From positions 62,001-126,000 of the forward strand of contig VGFT01000003.1 in assembly GCA_016868775.1 (NCBI GenBank): DNA of 64,000 nt. The letters run 5' to 3'. Each line of letters begins with the position of its first letter. Position 1 is the first letter of the stretch. Made by a program: the position numbers and the translations under genes. Source of the stretch: Bacteroidota bacterium. GTDB taxonomy: Bacteria; Bacteroidota; Bacteroidia; Chitinophagales; Chitinophagaceae. This document shows, in pieces, positions 36,390 to 45,457 of this stretch. The notes beneath the pieces are model-generated. The model ran no database searches. It was not told the origin of the DNA and worked only from the letters and a program-made list of their open reading frames with translations.

Positions 36390-37451
36390 ATGTTTCGAAT
36401 CCTGCTTTTGCTGCTGGGAATGTGGGGCTGTTCCGCCTCCTTAATGGCGCAGTCAAAATCCTATAAAGTAGCCATCGTGGGCTTTTACAATCTGGAAAAT
36501 TTATTTGACACCATCAACGATCCGGGGGTGGATGACGAGGAGTTTTCGCCGGATGGTCCACGCCGCTACAGTGGGGAGATCTACCGCGATAAACTAACCA
36601 AACTGGCCACGGTGATCTCGCAAATGGGAACGGAGATCAATCCGGACGGACCCGGTATTTTGGGCGTTGCTGAAGTGGAAAATGCCGGGGTTTTGGAAGA
36701 CCTGGTCAAACATCCGCTGATCGAGAAAAGGGGCTATAAGGTAATCCATTACAACTCACCGGATGCCCGGGGGATTGACGTAGGGCTTCTCTACAATCCC
36801 AAGTATTTTACCCCAGAAAAAAGCAATAAGCTTTTCGTCCTGCTCCCGTCCGGAAGCAAGGATGCCTATTACACCCGGGACGTATTATGGGTAAAGGGCA
36901 AACTCGACGGCGAGGACATTCACGTTTACGTGAATCACTGGCCCAGCAGAAGCGGGGGCGAAAAAAGAAGCGAACCCGGACGAATGGCGGCGGCGCAAGT
37001 GTGCCGCAACCACATGGATTCGATTGCCCGGCTGGAAAAATTTCCAAAAGTGGTGCTGATGGGTGACCTGAACGATGACCCCATCAACAAAAGTGTCAGC
37101 CAAGTGATCGGCGCTCAGGCCGATAAAGACGAGGTGATGTGCGGAGGAATGTACAACCCATGGACCGACCTCTATAAAAAAGGATACGGCACCCTGGCCT
37201 ATCAGGATGCCTGGGGACTGTTCGACCAGATCCTGATCTCCCAACCCTGGTTACCTGAAAACCAAAGTGGATTTTTCCTCAAATCGGCCCGCATCTTTAA
37301 CAAGGAATATATGGTCGAGAACCGGGGCCGATACAAAGGCTACCCAATGCGCACTTGGGACGGCCTCACCTACCGCGGCGGATACAGCGATCACTTTCCT
37401 GCCTACTTGGTGCTGCTTAAAGAGACCGCGCCGGTTAAGAAGAGCTTCTGA
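36390..37451 (+). CDS. Secreted EEP-family nuclease/phosphatase
   Basis: A 353-residue endonuclease/exonuclease/phosphatase protein with signal peptide (ILLLLLGMWGCSASLMAQ). Catalytic motifs are intact: VGFYNLENLFD, LGVAEVENAGVLE, VYVNHWPSRSGGEKRSEPGR, VVLMGDLNDDP and GGYSDHFPAYLVLL. There is no T9SS sorting domain, so it is probably periplasmic or outer-membrane associated, unlike the other EEP protein in the cluster. The CSASLMAQ region could be read as a weak lipobox. It diverges from the TonB receptor gene across 133 nt and so may be co-regulated with it. The likely substrate is nucleic acid or another phosphodiester. Confidence 0.88.
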   Translation: MFRILLLLLGMWGCSASLMAQSKSYKVAIVGFYNLENLFDTINDPGVDDEEFSPDGPRRYSGEIYRDKLTKLATVISQMGTEINPDGPGILGVAEVENAGVLEDLVKHPLIEKRGYKVIHYNSPDARGIDVGLLYNPKYFTPEKSNKLFVLLPSGSKDAYYTRDVLWVKGKLDGEDIHVYVNHWPSRSGGEKRSEPGRMAAAQVCRNHMDSIARLEKFPKVVLMGDLNDDPINKSVSQVIGAQADKDEVMCGGMYNPWTDLYKKGYGTLAYQDAWGLFDQILISQPWLPENQSGFFLKSARIFNKEYMVENRGRYKGYPMRTWDGLTYRGGYSDHFPAYLVLLKETAPVKKSF

Positions 37452-37463
37452 CTCCTTACGGAA

Positions 37464-37568
37464 GTTTGGTCAGTTTGGTCAGTTTGGGTATTTAAGTGGC
37501 TGACAATCAGCTCGTAAATGGGAATAATGCCGAACTGTCCAAACTGACCAAACTATCCAAACTTTTTT
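37464..37568. repeat. Inverted pair of 3x9-bp GTTTG repeat arrays (hairpin)
   Basis: Plus strand 37464-37490 holds GTTTGGTCA, GTTTGGTCA, GTTTGGGTA. The reverse complement of 37536-37562 reads GTTTGGATA, GTTTGGTCA, GTTTGGACA. The arms can pair over about 23 of 27 positions around a 45-nt loop, and TTTTTT follows (37563-37568). It may terminate the EEP nuclease transcript. A related array lies at 51570-51644. Confidence 0.75.
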
Positions 37569-37571
37569 CCC

Positions 37572-37579
37572 TACTTTTG
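37572..37579 (+). promoter_or_regulatory. Putative -7 box for rpsF-rpsR-rplI
   Basis: TACTTTTG (exact TAnnTTTG) lies 81 nt before the rpsF ATG, leaving a leader of roughly 80 nt that contains a hairpin. Confidence 0.5.
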
Positions 37580-37606
37580 CCCCCCAAATCTGGTTTCGCA
37601 GATTCT

Positions 37607-37625
37607 TTCCCGGGGATTCCGGGAA
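37607..37625 (+). promoter_or_regulatory. Hairpin in rpsF leader, possible S6:S18 autoregulatory element
   Basis: TTCCCGG pairs with CCGGGAA around the 5-nt loop GGATT, 36 nt upstream of the rpsF start. In many bacteria the S6:S18 complex represses its own mRNA through a leader hairpin with an exposed CCG. CCG occurs here, but agreement with that structure is not demonstrated. Confidence 0.4.
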
Positions 37626-37660
37626 TGTCCATTGGGAAAACCGAAAAAACCTAAACAGGT

Positions 37661-38017
37661 ATGAACAATTACGAACTGATGGTGATCTTCACCCCGGTTC
37701 TGAGCGAAGACGACTTCAAAGTCGCGCAGAAGAAATTTGCGAAACTGGTCGTTGACAACGGAGGTTCCGTTGTGGCTGAGAATGCGTGGGGACTCAAAGC
37801 TCTTGCTTATCCCATCCAAAAAAAGACAACCGGGTTGTATTGGGTAATGGAATTTACCGCTGCACCCGAATCCATGGAAAGGCTGAAAATTCAGCTGTTG
37901 CGTGACGAAAGTGTCCTTCGTCACCTCTGTACCAAACTCGATAAATACGCCGTCGAGTACAATGCCCGCAAGAAAAGTGGTGTAAAGACCGGTAACGAAA
38001 AAATGATGGAGAGCTAA
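37661..38017 (+). CDS. rpsF: 30S ribosomal protein S6
   Basis: S6 binds the central domain of 16S rRNA together with S18. The 118-residue protein has the family N-terminus MNNYELMVIFTPVLSEDDFK, the central GLKALAYPIQKKTTGLYWVM and LLRDESVLRHLCTKLDKYAV. It is first in an rpsF-rpsR-rplI operon with 3- and 65-nt gaps, the common order minus ssb/priB. Confidence 0.96.
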   Translation: MNNYELMVIFTPVLSEDDFKVAQKKFAKLVVDNGGSVVAENAWGLKALAYPIQKKTTGLYWVMEFTAAPESMERLKIQLLRDESVLRHLCTKLDKYAVEYNARKKSGVKTGNEKMMES

Positions 38018-38020
38018 GCC

Positions 38021-38284
38021 ATGGCAAAGAACGAAATCAAATACCTCACCGCGATCAAGACCGACAAACGGGTCAAGAAATTCTGCCGCTTCAAGAAATA
38101 CGGCATGCGGTATGTCGACTACAAAGACATTGAATTCCTGAAAAAATTTCTGAACGATCAAGGAAAGTTGTTGCCCCGCCGACTCAGCGGCAACAGCCTG
38201 AAATATCAGCGGAAAGTATCCGACGCGGTGAAGAAAGCCCGTCAGATGGCCCTGCTGCCCTACGTAACAGATCTATTGAAATAA
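38021..38284 (+). CDS. rpsR: 30S ribosomal protein S18
   Basis: S18, the partner of S6 on the platform of the 30S subunit. The 87-residue basic protein has [40 protein letters not shown] and [12 protein letters not shown]. It starts 3 nt after rpsF, consistent with joint S6:S18 regulation. Confidence 0.97.
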   Translation: MAKNEIKYLTAIKTDKRVKKFCRFKKYGMRYVDYKDIEFLKKFLNDQGKLLPRRLSGNSLKYQRKVSDAVKKARQMALLPYVTDLLK

Positions 38285-38349
38285 CCGCACCCTAACTCTT
38301 CTGTAGGAAGAAGACAGTGGTCCATTCACTGGGTGCACAAAACAAACAC

Positions 38350-38796
38350 GTGGAAATCATTCTCATCAAAGACGTAGACAACTTGGGTGGTGTCAACGAA
38401 GTTGTAAAAGTAAAGAACGGATACGCCCGCAATTTCCTCATCCCCCGTAAACTGGCCGTAGAGTGCAGTCCCAGCAACCTCAAACAGCTGGAGGAGCGCC
38501 TGAGGCAAGTGCGGAAGAAAGAGGAGCTGATGCTGGCGGAGATCAATAACGTGATCGCCAAACTGAATGAAGGTCCGCTGAAGATCGGCGTCAAAACCGG
38601 TACCAGCGGAAGGATCTTCGGAAGTGTTACCGCGCCCCAGATCAGCCGCGCCATCCGCGAACAGCGCGGGTACGAGATCGACCGACGCAAGATTAATTTG
38701 CCCGAGGATATCAAAGAAAAGGGAACCTATCAGGCTTCCATTGATTTCGGCAACGGCAAGAGCGCCGAAGTTTCCTTCGAACTCATTTCTGAGTAA
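38350..38796 (+). CDS. rplI: 50S ribosomal protein L9 (GTG start)
   Basis: L9 binds domain V of 23S rRNA. The 148-residue protein shows an N-terminal domain (MEIILIKDVDNLGGVNEVVK, NGYARNFLIPRKLA), a long connecting helix and a C-terminal domain (FGSVTAPQISRAIREQRGYE). L9 normally begins M-x-V/I-ILL, so the GTG at 38350 is the probable start; a GTG at 38317 would add 11 unsupported residues. A hairpin that may terminate the operon follows at 38818. Confidence 0.95.
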   Translation: MEIILIKDVDNLGGVNEVVKVKNGYARNFLIPRKLAVECSPSNLKQLEERLRQVRKKEELMLAEINNVIAKLNEGPLKIGVKTGTSGRIFGSVTAPQISRAIREQRGYEIDRRKINLPEDIKEKGTYQASIDFGNGKSAEVSFELISE

Positions 38797-38817
38797 GCAT
38801 TTAGTGGATAAAAAGAG

Positions 38818-38860
38818 GAGGGGTTGAGGAATATCCCTAACGCTCATCCCCTCAACTTTT
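38818..38860 (+). terminator. Probable terminator of the rpsF-rpsR-rplI operon
   Basis: GAGGGGTTGAG pairs with CTCATCCCCTC (one internal mismatch, 14-nt loop), followed by AACTTTT. It lies 22 nt after the rplI stop. The rest of the 288-nt gap to the RRM gene holds only that gene's promoter and leader. Confidence 0.5.
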
Positions 38861-38972
38861 CACCCGCCAAAGCATTAGCGAAGGGGCCCCAACTCGCAAA
38901 TCCCTGTTTTTCATTTAATTACGCGGCCTTTTAGGCGTCTAAAATTTAATTCGGCGCGTCCCCAAAAAGGTA

Positions 38973-38980
38973 TAACTTTG
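38973..38980 (+). promoter_or_regulatory. Putative -7 box for the RRM gene, long leader
   Basis: TAACTTTG (exact TAnnTTTG), 104 nt before the ATG. The implied leader of about 100 nt is U-rich, as in cold-inducible mRNAs. Confidence 0.5.
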
Positions 38981-39084
38981 TAAAAATCGGTGTTCTTTCA
39001 GTTTCACAGACCGGTATCATTCGCTTTTTCGGCATGTTCACGGGGTTGTTTACTGTTGACACTATCATTTAAAAACATCTCACG

Positions 39085-39459
39085 ATGAACATTTATGTTG
39101 GAAACCTCAGCTGGAATCTGAAAGACGGAGATCTGGCTAATCTTTTCGCCCAGTATGGCGAAGTAACTTCTGCCAAAATCATTACGGACAAATTCACCGG
39201 CCGCAGCAAGGGCTTTGGATTTGTTGAAATGGCCAATGACGAGCAGGCGCAAGCCGCCATCGCTGCTATGAATGGCAGTGCCGTTGATGGCCGGAACATT
39301 GTGGTGAACGAAAGCCGTCCCAAGCCGGAAGGCGAGTACAAAAAGCGCCCCTTCAATGGTGGTGGCGGTGGCGGCGGATTCCGTCGCGGTGGCGGTGGCT
39401 ACAACCGTGGCAACCGTAACGACAGCTACGATGGTGGTGGGTTCGATGGCGGATATTAA
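39085..39459 (+). CDS. RRM-type RNA-binding protein with Gly-rich tail
   Basis: A 124-residue protein with one RNA recognition motif (RNP2 NIYVGNLSW at the N-terminus, RNP1 SKGFGFVEM near residue 50) and a Gly/Arg/Tyr/Asn tail from about residue 92 (NGGGGGGGFRRGGGGYNRGN). Such proteins are RNA chaperones, often cold-induced, in cyanobacteria and Bacteroidota. The long 5' leader, the strong terminator downstream and the lack of operon partners suggest an abundant, independently controlled mRNA. Confidence 0.92.
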   Translation: MNIYVGNLSWNLKDGDLANLFAQYGEVTSAKIITDKFTGRSKGFGFVEMANDEQAQAAIAAMNGSAVDGRNIVVNESRPKPEGEYKKRPFNGGGGGGGFRRGGGGYNRGNRNDSYDGGGFDGGY

Positions 39460-39476
39460 TCCCTAACAAACTGCAC

Positions 39477-39515
39477 TCAAAAAATGTCTGACTCCGTCGG
39501 ACATTTTTATTTTTA
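39477..39515 (+). terminator. Rho-independent terminator after the RRM gene
   Basis: AAAATGTCTGAC pairs with GTCGGACATTTT (one T-G pair, 3-nt loop, 39481-39507), followed by a T-rich run. Confidence 0.85.
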
Positions 39516-39553
39516 CCCAAACCCGACACGCACATTCAGTAACTTAGCTCCGC

Positions 39554-41092
39554 ATGACGGAAAAGATTCTGATCCTCGACTTTGGATCGCAGTACACTCA
39601 ACTCATCGCCCGGGCCGTTCGGGAAGCCAATGTCTACTGCGAGATCATTCCCTACCACCAACCCTTCTCGTTTACGGATGACCTTCGCGGCATCATCCTT
39701 TCGGGTTCTCCGTGCTCCGTCAACGATGCCCAAGCCCCAGCAGTCAACATACGCAGCTTCGCTGAAAAAAGACCCGTGCTCGGCATCTGCTATGGAGCTC
39801 AACTGACCGCAAAACAGTTTGGAGGGCACGTAGCCAAAAGCAACAAACGAGAATATGGACGCACTTCGCTCCAAACAAAGACCGAAGACCCGATCCTGAA
39901 AAATATTCCATCCTCCTCGCAGGTGTGGATGAGCCACAGCGATAGCATTCAACAATTACCCGATGGATTTATCCTACTGGCCGATACGGAAAGTATACCC
40001 GTAGCGGCTTTCCGCTCAGGCAGCTCGGCCGTTCATCATCCGATCTACGGCGTGCAATTTCATCCGGAAGTGTATCACTCGACGGACGGAAAGAAATTAC
40101 TCAAAAATTTCTTGACCGACATATGTGGATGTGCAGGAGATTGGACACCGGCCCATTTCATTTCCGACACCGTTGAGCAATTGCACCAACAGATCGGTAC
40201 GCGAAAAGTGATCATGGCCCTTAGCGGAGGAGTGGACTCCACCGTGGCCGCCACCCTCATTCACCGCGCCGTTGGCAATCAATTCCACGGCATCTTCGTC
40301 GACAATGGCGTGCTTCGGTATAAAGAATTCGATCAGGTGATGGAAACCTATCGTTCACTCGGACTCAACATCACCGGCATCGATGCCCGGCAACGGTTTT
40401 ATACGGAATTGGCCGGGTTAACTGATCCGGAAACCAAACGAAAAACCATCGGCCGGCTTTTCATCGATGTGTTTCAGGAAGAAGCCAAGAAGATCGAAGG
40501 CGTGCAGGGCCTGGGACAAGGAACCATCTATCCCGATGTGATCGAAAGCGTATCGGTGCACGGTCCTTCTGCCACCATCAAATCCCATCACAACGTCGGC
40601 GGATTACCCGAACACCTTCACTTGGAATTAATCGAACCGCTTCGATTCCTTTTCAAAGATGAGGTTCGTAACGTGGGCAGAGAACTCGGGATCCCATCTG
40701 CCTTGATTGATCGACATCCTTTTCCGGGTCCCGGACTCGCCATACGAATCCTCGGCGAGGTGAACGAAGAAAAAGTTTCCTTACTACAACGGGCAGATCA
40801 TATTTATATCAACGCCCTGAAAGAATCCGGCCTCTATGATCAAGTCTGGCAGGCCGGCACCATCCTGCTTCCGGTAAAATCGGTTGGGGTTATGGGCGAT
40901 GAACGAACCTATGAATATTCAGTGGCGCTGCGCGCTGTTACCAGTGTAGATGGAATGACAGCAGATTGGGCACATCTGCCTCATTCATTTTTAGCAGAAG
41001 TTTCCAATTCGATTATCAACCAAGTACGCGGAATCAATCGAGTTGTTTACGATATTAGCAGTAAACCACCCGCCACCATCGAATGGGAATAA
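39554..41092 (+). CDS. guaA: GMP synthase (glutamine-hydrolysing)
   Basis: GuaA converts XMP to GMP using ATP and ammonia drawn from glutamine. The 512-residue protein has the class I glutamine amidotransferase domain (Cys79 in VLGICYGAQ, His in [10 protein letters not shown]), the ATP pyrophosphatase P-loop [15 protein letters not shown] near residue 223, and the dimerisation domain ending [26 protein letters not shown] box ends 6 nt before the ATG. Its 3' end overlaps the next gene by 10 nt. Confidence 0.97.
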   Translation: MTEKILILDFGSQYTQLIARAVREANVYCEIIPYHQPFSFTDDLRGIILSGSPCSVNDAQAPAVNIRSFAEKRPVLGICYGAQLTAKQFGGHVAKSNKREYGRTSLQTKTEDPILKNIPSSSQVWMSHSDSIQQLPDGFILLADTESIPVAAFRSGSSAVHHPIYGVQFHPEVYHSTDGKKLLKNFLTDICGCAGDWTPAHFISDTVEQLHQQIGTRKVIMALSGGVDSTVAATLIHRAVGNQFHGIFVDNGVLRYKEFDQVMETYRSLGLNITGIDARQRFYTELAGLTDPETKRKTIGRLFIDVFQEEAKKIEGVQGLGQGTIYPDVIESVSVHGPSATIKSHHNVGGLPEHLHLELIEPLRFLFKDEVRNVGRELGIPSALIDRHPFPGPGLAIRILGEVNEEKVSLLQRADHIYINALKESGLYDQVWQAGTILLPVKSVGVMGDERTYEYSVALRAVTSVDGMTADWAHLPHSFLAEVSNSIINQVRGINRVVYDISSKPPATIEWE

Positions 41093-42276
41093 ACCAACAT
41101 CTCATTGGGGCTTTGCTGACGGGGATGAGCTTCCTGGCTCCGCCAGCGAATGCACAAACGATCCCCCCAACAGAGACGGAAAAAGTCGTCTTGTTTCTTC
41201 CTTTATACTTGGACAGTATATTCGATGAAAAACAGGAATTCAAATACAATAAAGGTGAATTTCCTCGATTTGTGGGTGGCCCCTTAGAATTTTACCAGGG
41301 ATTTGAACAAGCCCTCGACTCCCTAAAAAAAAGAAAAGGGAACATAGATGTAATCGTAGTCGATACCCGAGCCAATAATTTATCCTTGCCCACGCTGCTG
41401 GAAAAAGACTCAATAAGCAAGGCGAAAGCCTGGTTGCTGTTAGGGAACGCCGTTGAAAGTAGGCAGCTCGCCGAGTTGGCAAAAGCCTTTCAGGTTCCTC
41501 TTTTCAACATTAATCTTCCCAATGACGCCGGCATACAGGAGAATCCCTATTACTTCATGTGCAATACCACATTGAAAACCCAATGTGAGAGCATCTATCA
41601 GTTCCTGCAAAAAAATTATCCCCTATACCGTATTCTGTTTGTTCGGAAAAAAGGGAATATGGAAGATAAAATTCTCAATTACTGGCAGCAACTGGGGGAG
41701 GAAACAGCAGGCGTACCCATCACCTACTCCCTCATCGAAACAAGTGATACGATCACCTCAAAGGAACTCAACATGGGGTTGGATACATTTCAGAAAGTCT
41801 TACTAGTAGGTGCTAGCCTGGAGGAACGCTTTGCCCGAAACTTGGCAACAGCCGCTACTGAAATGAAAAAAAGTGGCTACAAAATTGAACTGATGGGTAT
41901 GTCGACCTGGGACATCGTTCGTGAATTCAATACCAACCGCTACCGCAATGTAGAGATTACCATTCCAACTCCCTTCCACTACCCCAAAACGGATGCTTTG
42001 AGCAAATGGCTTCAAATACGGTTCCAAGACCAGAACTATGGAAAGATAAGTGATCCGTATGTACGCGGATATGAGCTGGCATGGTTCCTGCATCCATATT
42101 TACAATCTTCCTCACCCCCTTTGTCCTCCTTCTTGCCGGGCAAAAGAAAACTTCTATTTGCCGAAATAGATTGGCAACCCGCAATGAATCAGGCGCTTGG
42201 GCAGATCGATTACTATGAGAATAAGAAACTCTATTTTGTAAAACGCGTGGACGGACTCATCCGTTCCGTTCGATAA
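41083..42276 (+). CDS. Secreted periplasmic-binding-protein-like protein
   Basis: A 397-residue exported protein (signal about 1-24, [14 protein letters not shown]) with the two-lobed type I periplasmic-binding fold of branched-chain amino acid / ANF receptors. Visible pieces are [53 protein letters not shown] and [15 protein letters not shown]. In Bacteroidota such proteins are often joined to LysM domains; none is present here and there is no ABC transporter nearby. The start overlaps guaA by 10 nt. The ligand is unknown. Confidence 0.7.
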   Translation: MGINQHLIGALLTGMSFLAPPANAQTIPPTETEKVVLFLPLYLDSIFDEKQEFKYNKGEFPRFVGGPLEFYQGFEQALDSLKKRKGNIDVIVVDTRANNLSLPTLLEKDSISKAKAWLLLGNAVESRQLAELAKAFQVPLFNINLPNDAGIQENPYYFMCNTTLKTQCESIYQFLQKNYPLYRILFVRKKGNMEDKILNYWQQLGEETAGVPITYSLIETSDTITSKELNMGLDTFQKVLLVGASLEERFARNLATAATEMKKSGYKIELMGMSTWDIVREFNTNRYRNVEITIPTPFHYPKTDALSKWLQIRFQDQNYGKISDPYVRGYELAWFLHPYLQSSSPPLSSFLPGKRKLLFAEIDWQPAMNQALGQIDYYENKKLYFVKRVDGLIRSVR

Positions 42277-42281
42277 CCCAA

Positions 42282-42932
42282 ATGATTGAACCGGTCCCGC
42301 TTCTGATCCGATCCCAATCCTGCTGGCTCTCTCCCGCCCGTTGCCTTTTTTGGGAAGAAAATAAAACACTGGTGGCAGGCGCGTTTCAGCTGGGGCGGAT
42401 GGCCGAACCAACAACGGCTTCTTCAGAACGATCCAGTCTCGACCGACTACAAGAACAAATACTTTTTTTCAAGGCAGAACGCGTTTTGCTACTGAGCGGC
42501 TTTGCCCTTCCGGAAAGTAATCGGTATCTGGATGAATTTATCCGTTGGCGAAAGCAATTTCCCTCCCTATCCCTCGTTTGTATTCTTCCCAAAAGCAGTC
42601 CCGTTGTCGAATCACTATTGGCAACAATGGGAATTGAAGTGCAGCTGGATGAATTGACAGAAGGACCATTTTGTTAGATAGCCAGCCGAACAGCAGCAGA
42701 GAAGTGGGAGGCGCGTCGAGCAACCGAATTCATGATGAGTGGGTACCAAGACCCAGGCTATAAAAATTACGACGCCCCTCGGCAAGCGGCAGGGACGCCC
42801 TGCTTTTTCCTGACACCAGACCATGCACTCCTTCCAGCCTTCAGCAAACCCAAGGGGGTTGATTCCGTAAAACCCGGAAAGGATCAATTGGTCTGGCTCT
42901 GTCAATCCGATATCCTGGAACGAAAAACCTAG
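42282..42932 (+). pseudogene. PdeM-like metallophosphoesterase, metal ligands lost, in-frame TAG
   Basis: The frame starts at ATG 42282, meets TAG at 42675-42677 and continues open in the same frame to TAG 42930-42932 (about 216 codons). Read through, it follows the layout of the ligase-associated phosphoesterase PdeM: CLFWEENKTLVAGAFQLGR (family LLxADLHLGK), RVLLLSGFALPESNRYLDEF (family VLGDLFHS), VCILPKSSP (family RGNHD), SGYQDPGY (family GHIHPG), and PCFFLTPDHALLPAFSKPKG (family PCFxF...LPAFSxFTG). Every metal-binding Asp and His position is replaced. It lies 5 nt after the previous gene and overlaps the convergent DUF5916 gene by 4 nt. Homology is recognised by eye. Confidence 0.6.
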
Positions 42933-45385
42933 GGGCGGCGGCGAAAACGCTCCGCATCCAAAAAATAGATCAAGCGAACACTGAGTTCATGCCCGTGTCG
43001 CAAATCAAAACTGCCCGCCAAATTGTCGAAATAGGGACACTTGGACAAGGAAAGTGGCAAACGGTCCAATTCGGTCAACCAGTTTTTATAACCTACGATC
43101 AATCGACTGCCCAGTCGATAGTCCCACGTCAAAAACGCATCTACATTGAATAGATTAACATTGTTGTCACGACCCGATAAAAAAGGATGAGAAGAAATGT
43201 CTCCGCGTGTATCCACGCGGTGAAAAGAAGAGTAAGTAACCTGATTCCAATAATGCCGAATCCGAAGCGAAAGATTCAGCCGATAGGCAAAATGATAGAT
43301 GCCGGTTAACAAGTTAGTGACTTCCTGGTTTCGGCGAAAGCCAACGAGCGGGCTCCCATTCGGCTCCCGTACAAAGGCATTTCCCAATTGATTTTCTTCC
43401 AATTTGGAGTCGGACTGCAGCTCGAGTAAAAAGCGATTGCTGAACCGAAAGCGTAGTCCACTTCCAAACAAAAAATATTCATTGTCAAATTTTGGGGCCC
43501 GCGCGAGGACCAAACTATATCGCCAAAATAATTTTTTACGGCTGTCAGTACTTCCCGATACTTCAACGTATACATTGGGAGGCAATCGCAACACCCGACC
43601 GGATGTGCGCAACTCGAAATAATCGTTGGTCCATACCGGTGAGATCCCCACGTTGACTCTGGCATCCCAGAAATTCTTAAACCACCAAAAGCCCTCAAAC
43701 CGTATATCCGTTGATACGAACCGGCGGGGATTATACAAATACTGCAAACGGGGATTGATCGAGTAACTGAACGAGTTGAAACGCTTGGTGGGTCGTTGCT
43801 CCCGATACGCCAGGTTAGCAAAAAAATTCATTTCGTTGGGGGCCAGTAAAAATCCCAGATCGTTTGGATCATAGTTCTTAGACTCAATATTGGTAGTGAG
43901 GTCGTACTGCCAAAGTCCACTGATCTTGGAAAACTTCAGATTTCCCATCCACCCGGACTTATTAATAGCATCCCACACCTGGCTGTAGCGCGCCTTTGAC
44001 CGCAACACATGCACGTTTCTTTTGTCGAATAAGGCCAAGTCCAACCCCATCACATTGGCATCACGTGCCGAGCCGTTCCGCACCACATTGGTATTGGTGA
44101 AGGTCAGCGAGGAGCGGTTTTTGAGGGCCTGGTCCAATACCACAATATTGTAATTCGCCAATGGCTCGGTAAGAATACTGGAATCTTTTCCGTTGGAGCG
44201 TCGACGGATACGTGCCTCCATCGGCGCGGTGATGGCATTGAATACGCCTATCCCCAATTTGTTTTGATCTCTTCCGGAAAATTTTAAGGCATTGTAGAGT
44301 TGCGTCCGGATCGGATTGTGCCGGATCTCCCAATCCGGATTGGCCTGCACAAATCCGTTGACCGCATTGTATCCCTTAGGAATCGCCCCGACCCGACGCG
44401 AATAAAACAAACGTGCTTTGTTGAACAACTCGGTTCCCTCGGTAAAAAAGGGACGGTTCTCCTGGAACTGTACTTCGAACGGTGTCAAGTTGTTGATGAC
44501 ATTGTCGGAGATAACCTGACCAAAATCGGGAACAAGCGTCATGTCAAGCGTGAAACTTTCATTCACGCCTACTCTCAAATCCATCCCCCCATTTTGAAAC
44601 CCATCTCGCTCAAACCCGCCGGGTGCCGGAGAGCGGGCATACCCGGCCGATACATAAGGCGATAAACTCAGTCGCAATGGAGGCTCGATCGCTGTTAGTC
44701 CGGTTAGTACCCCGAACTGATTGGCAAATCCATCCAGCTGCGGATCGATCGGATTCCAAAAACTTCTTTCGTTGTTCCGACGGGTAAAACGCAAGGCTTG
44801 TATGCCCCAATCCTGTACGTCCTGCTTGGCAAACCGCAACGCACTGTAAGGAATCATCATTTCTACGGTCCACCCTCGATCGTGTATGCGCACCCGACTA
44901 TCCCAAACCGCATCCCAGGATTTGTCCCCGTACATCCCGAAGGAACCCGTAAAGGCCGGCGTGATCCGGGCATCGGTTTGCACATTCACGGTGGTTACAC
45001 CAAACTGAAATCCGTTTTGCTTGTCGTTATACGTATCAAAAAAAATGGAAAAGAAGTCAACATCCGCCTGCCCCTCCGCATCCCGGGGCGTGAACTGCTT
45101 GCGGATCAAACGAGGATCATCCGTCAACTCCGCTCCCACGTAGATCGCCTGATTATCGTACACGATCCGTACCGTAGCCGATTGCGGAGCCGGTGCACCC
45201 AGCTGCGGAAAAACCTGTATAAAATCGGTCAACGAAGCAGCCTGACTCCACACGGAGTCGGTAAGCAGTCCATCCAGTTTCGGAGCGCGGGCTACACAAA
45301 CCGCCGAAGCTTTTTTGGGGGCCGGCTGGGCCAGGGCCAACTGAGAAAAACCCGCCAGGAGAAACAACAGTGGAAATATCCGCAT
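42929..45385 (-). CDS. DUF5916 outer-membrane protein with CBM9-like domain
   Basis: An 818-residue exported protein with signal peptide (RIFPLLFLLAGFSQLALAQP). Residues about 30-225 form a family 9 carbohydrate-binding-like domain (APKLDGLLTDSVWSQAASL, VRIVYDNQAIYVGAELTDD). The DUF5916 region follows and looks like an outer-membrane barrel (ENRPFFTEGTELFNKARLFY, LFYSRRVGAIP). Function in this family is not established; many members sit near outer-membrane transport genes. A TACTTTTG box ends 7 nt before the start. Confidence 0.85.
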   Translation of the reverse strand: MRIFPLLFLLAGFSQLALAQPAPKKASAVCVARAPKLDGLLTDSVWSQAASLTDFIQVFPQLGAPAPQSATVRIVYDNQAIYVGAELTDDPRLIRKQFTPRDAEGQADVDFFSIFFDTYNDKQNGFQFGVTTVNVQTDARITPAFTGSFGMYGDKSWDAVWDSRVRIHDRGWTVEMMIPYSALRFAKQDVQDWGIQALRFTRRNNERSFWNPIDPQLDGFANQFGVLTGLTAIEPPLRLSLSPYVSAGYARSPAPGGFERDGFQNGGMDLRVGVNESFTLDMTLVPDFGQVISDNVINNLTPFEVQFQENRPFFTEGTELFNKARLFYSRRVGAIPKGYNAVNGFVQANPDWEIRHNPIRTQLYNALKFSGRDQNKLGIGVFNAITAPMEARIRRRSNGKDSSILTEPLANYNIVVLDQALKNRSSLTFTNTNVVRNGSARDANVMGLDLALFDKRNVHVLRSKARYSQVWDAINKSGWMGNLKFSKISGLWQYDLTTNIESKNYDPNDLGFLLAPNEMNFFANLAYREQRPTKRFNSFSYSINPRLQYLYNPRRFVSTDIRFEGFWWFKNFWDARVNVGISPVWTNDYFELRTSGRVLRLPPNVYVEVSGSTDSRKKLFWRYSLVLARAPKFDNEYFLFGSGLRFRFSNRFLLELQSDSKLEENQLGNAFVREPNGSPLVGFRRNQEVTNLLTGIYHFAYRLNLSLRIRHYWNQVTYSSFHRVDTRGDISSHPFLSGRDNNVNLFNVDAFLTWDYRLGSRLIVGYKNWLTELDRLPLSLSKCPYFDNLAGSFDLRHGHELSVRLIYFLDAERFRRRP

Positions 45386-45392
45386 GAAGATG

Positions 45393-45400
45393 CAAAAGTA
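45393..45400 (-). promoter_or_regulatory. Putative -7 box for the DUF5916 gene
   Basis: Minus-strand TACTTTTG (exact TAnnTTTG) ends 7 nt before the ATG at 45385. Confidence 0.42.
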
Positions 45401-45457
45401 GAAAAAGAAAGCAAGCCGGTCATACCAACTTGCGGTAAAAGGATCAAACCCCTTTAA

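Noticed and set aside
38317-38349. N-terminal extension of ribosomal protein L9
   Set aside because: The residues MVHSLGAQNKH precede the conserved L9 start and have no family counterpart.
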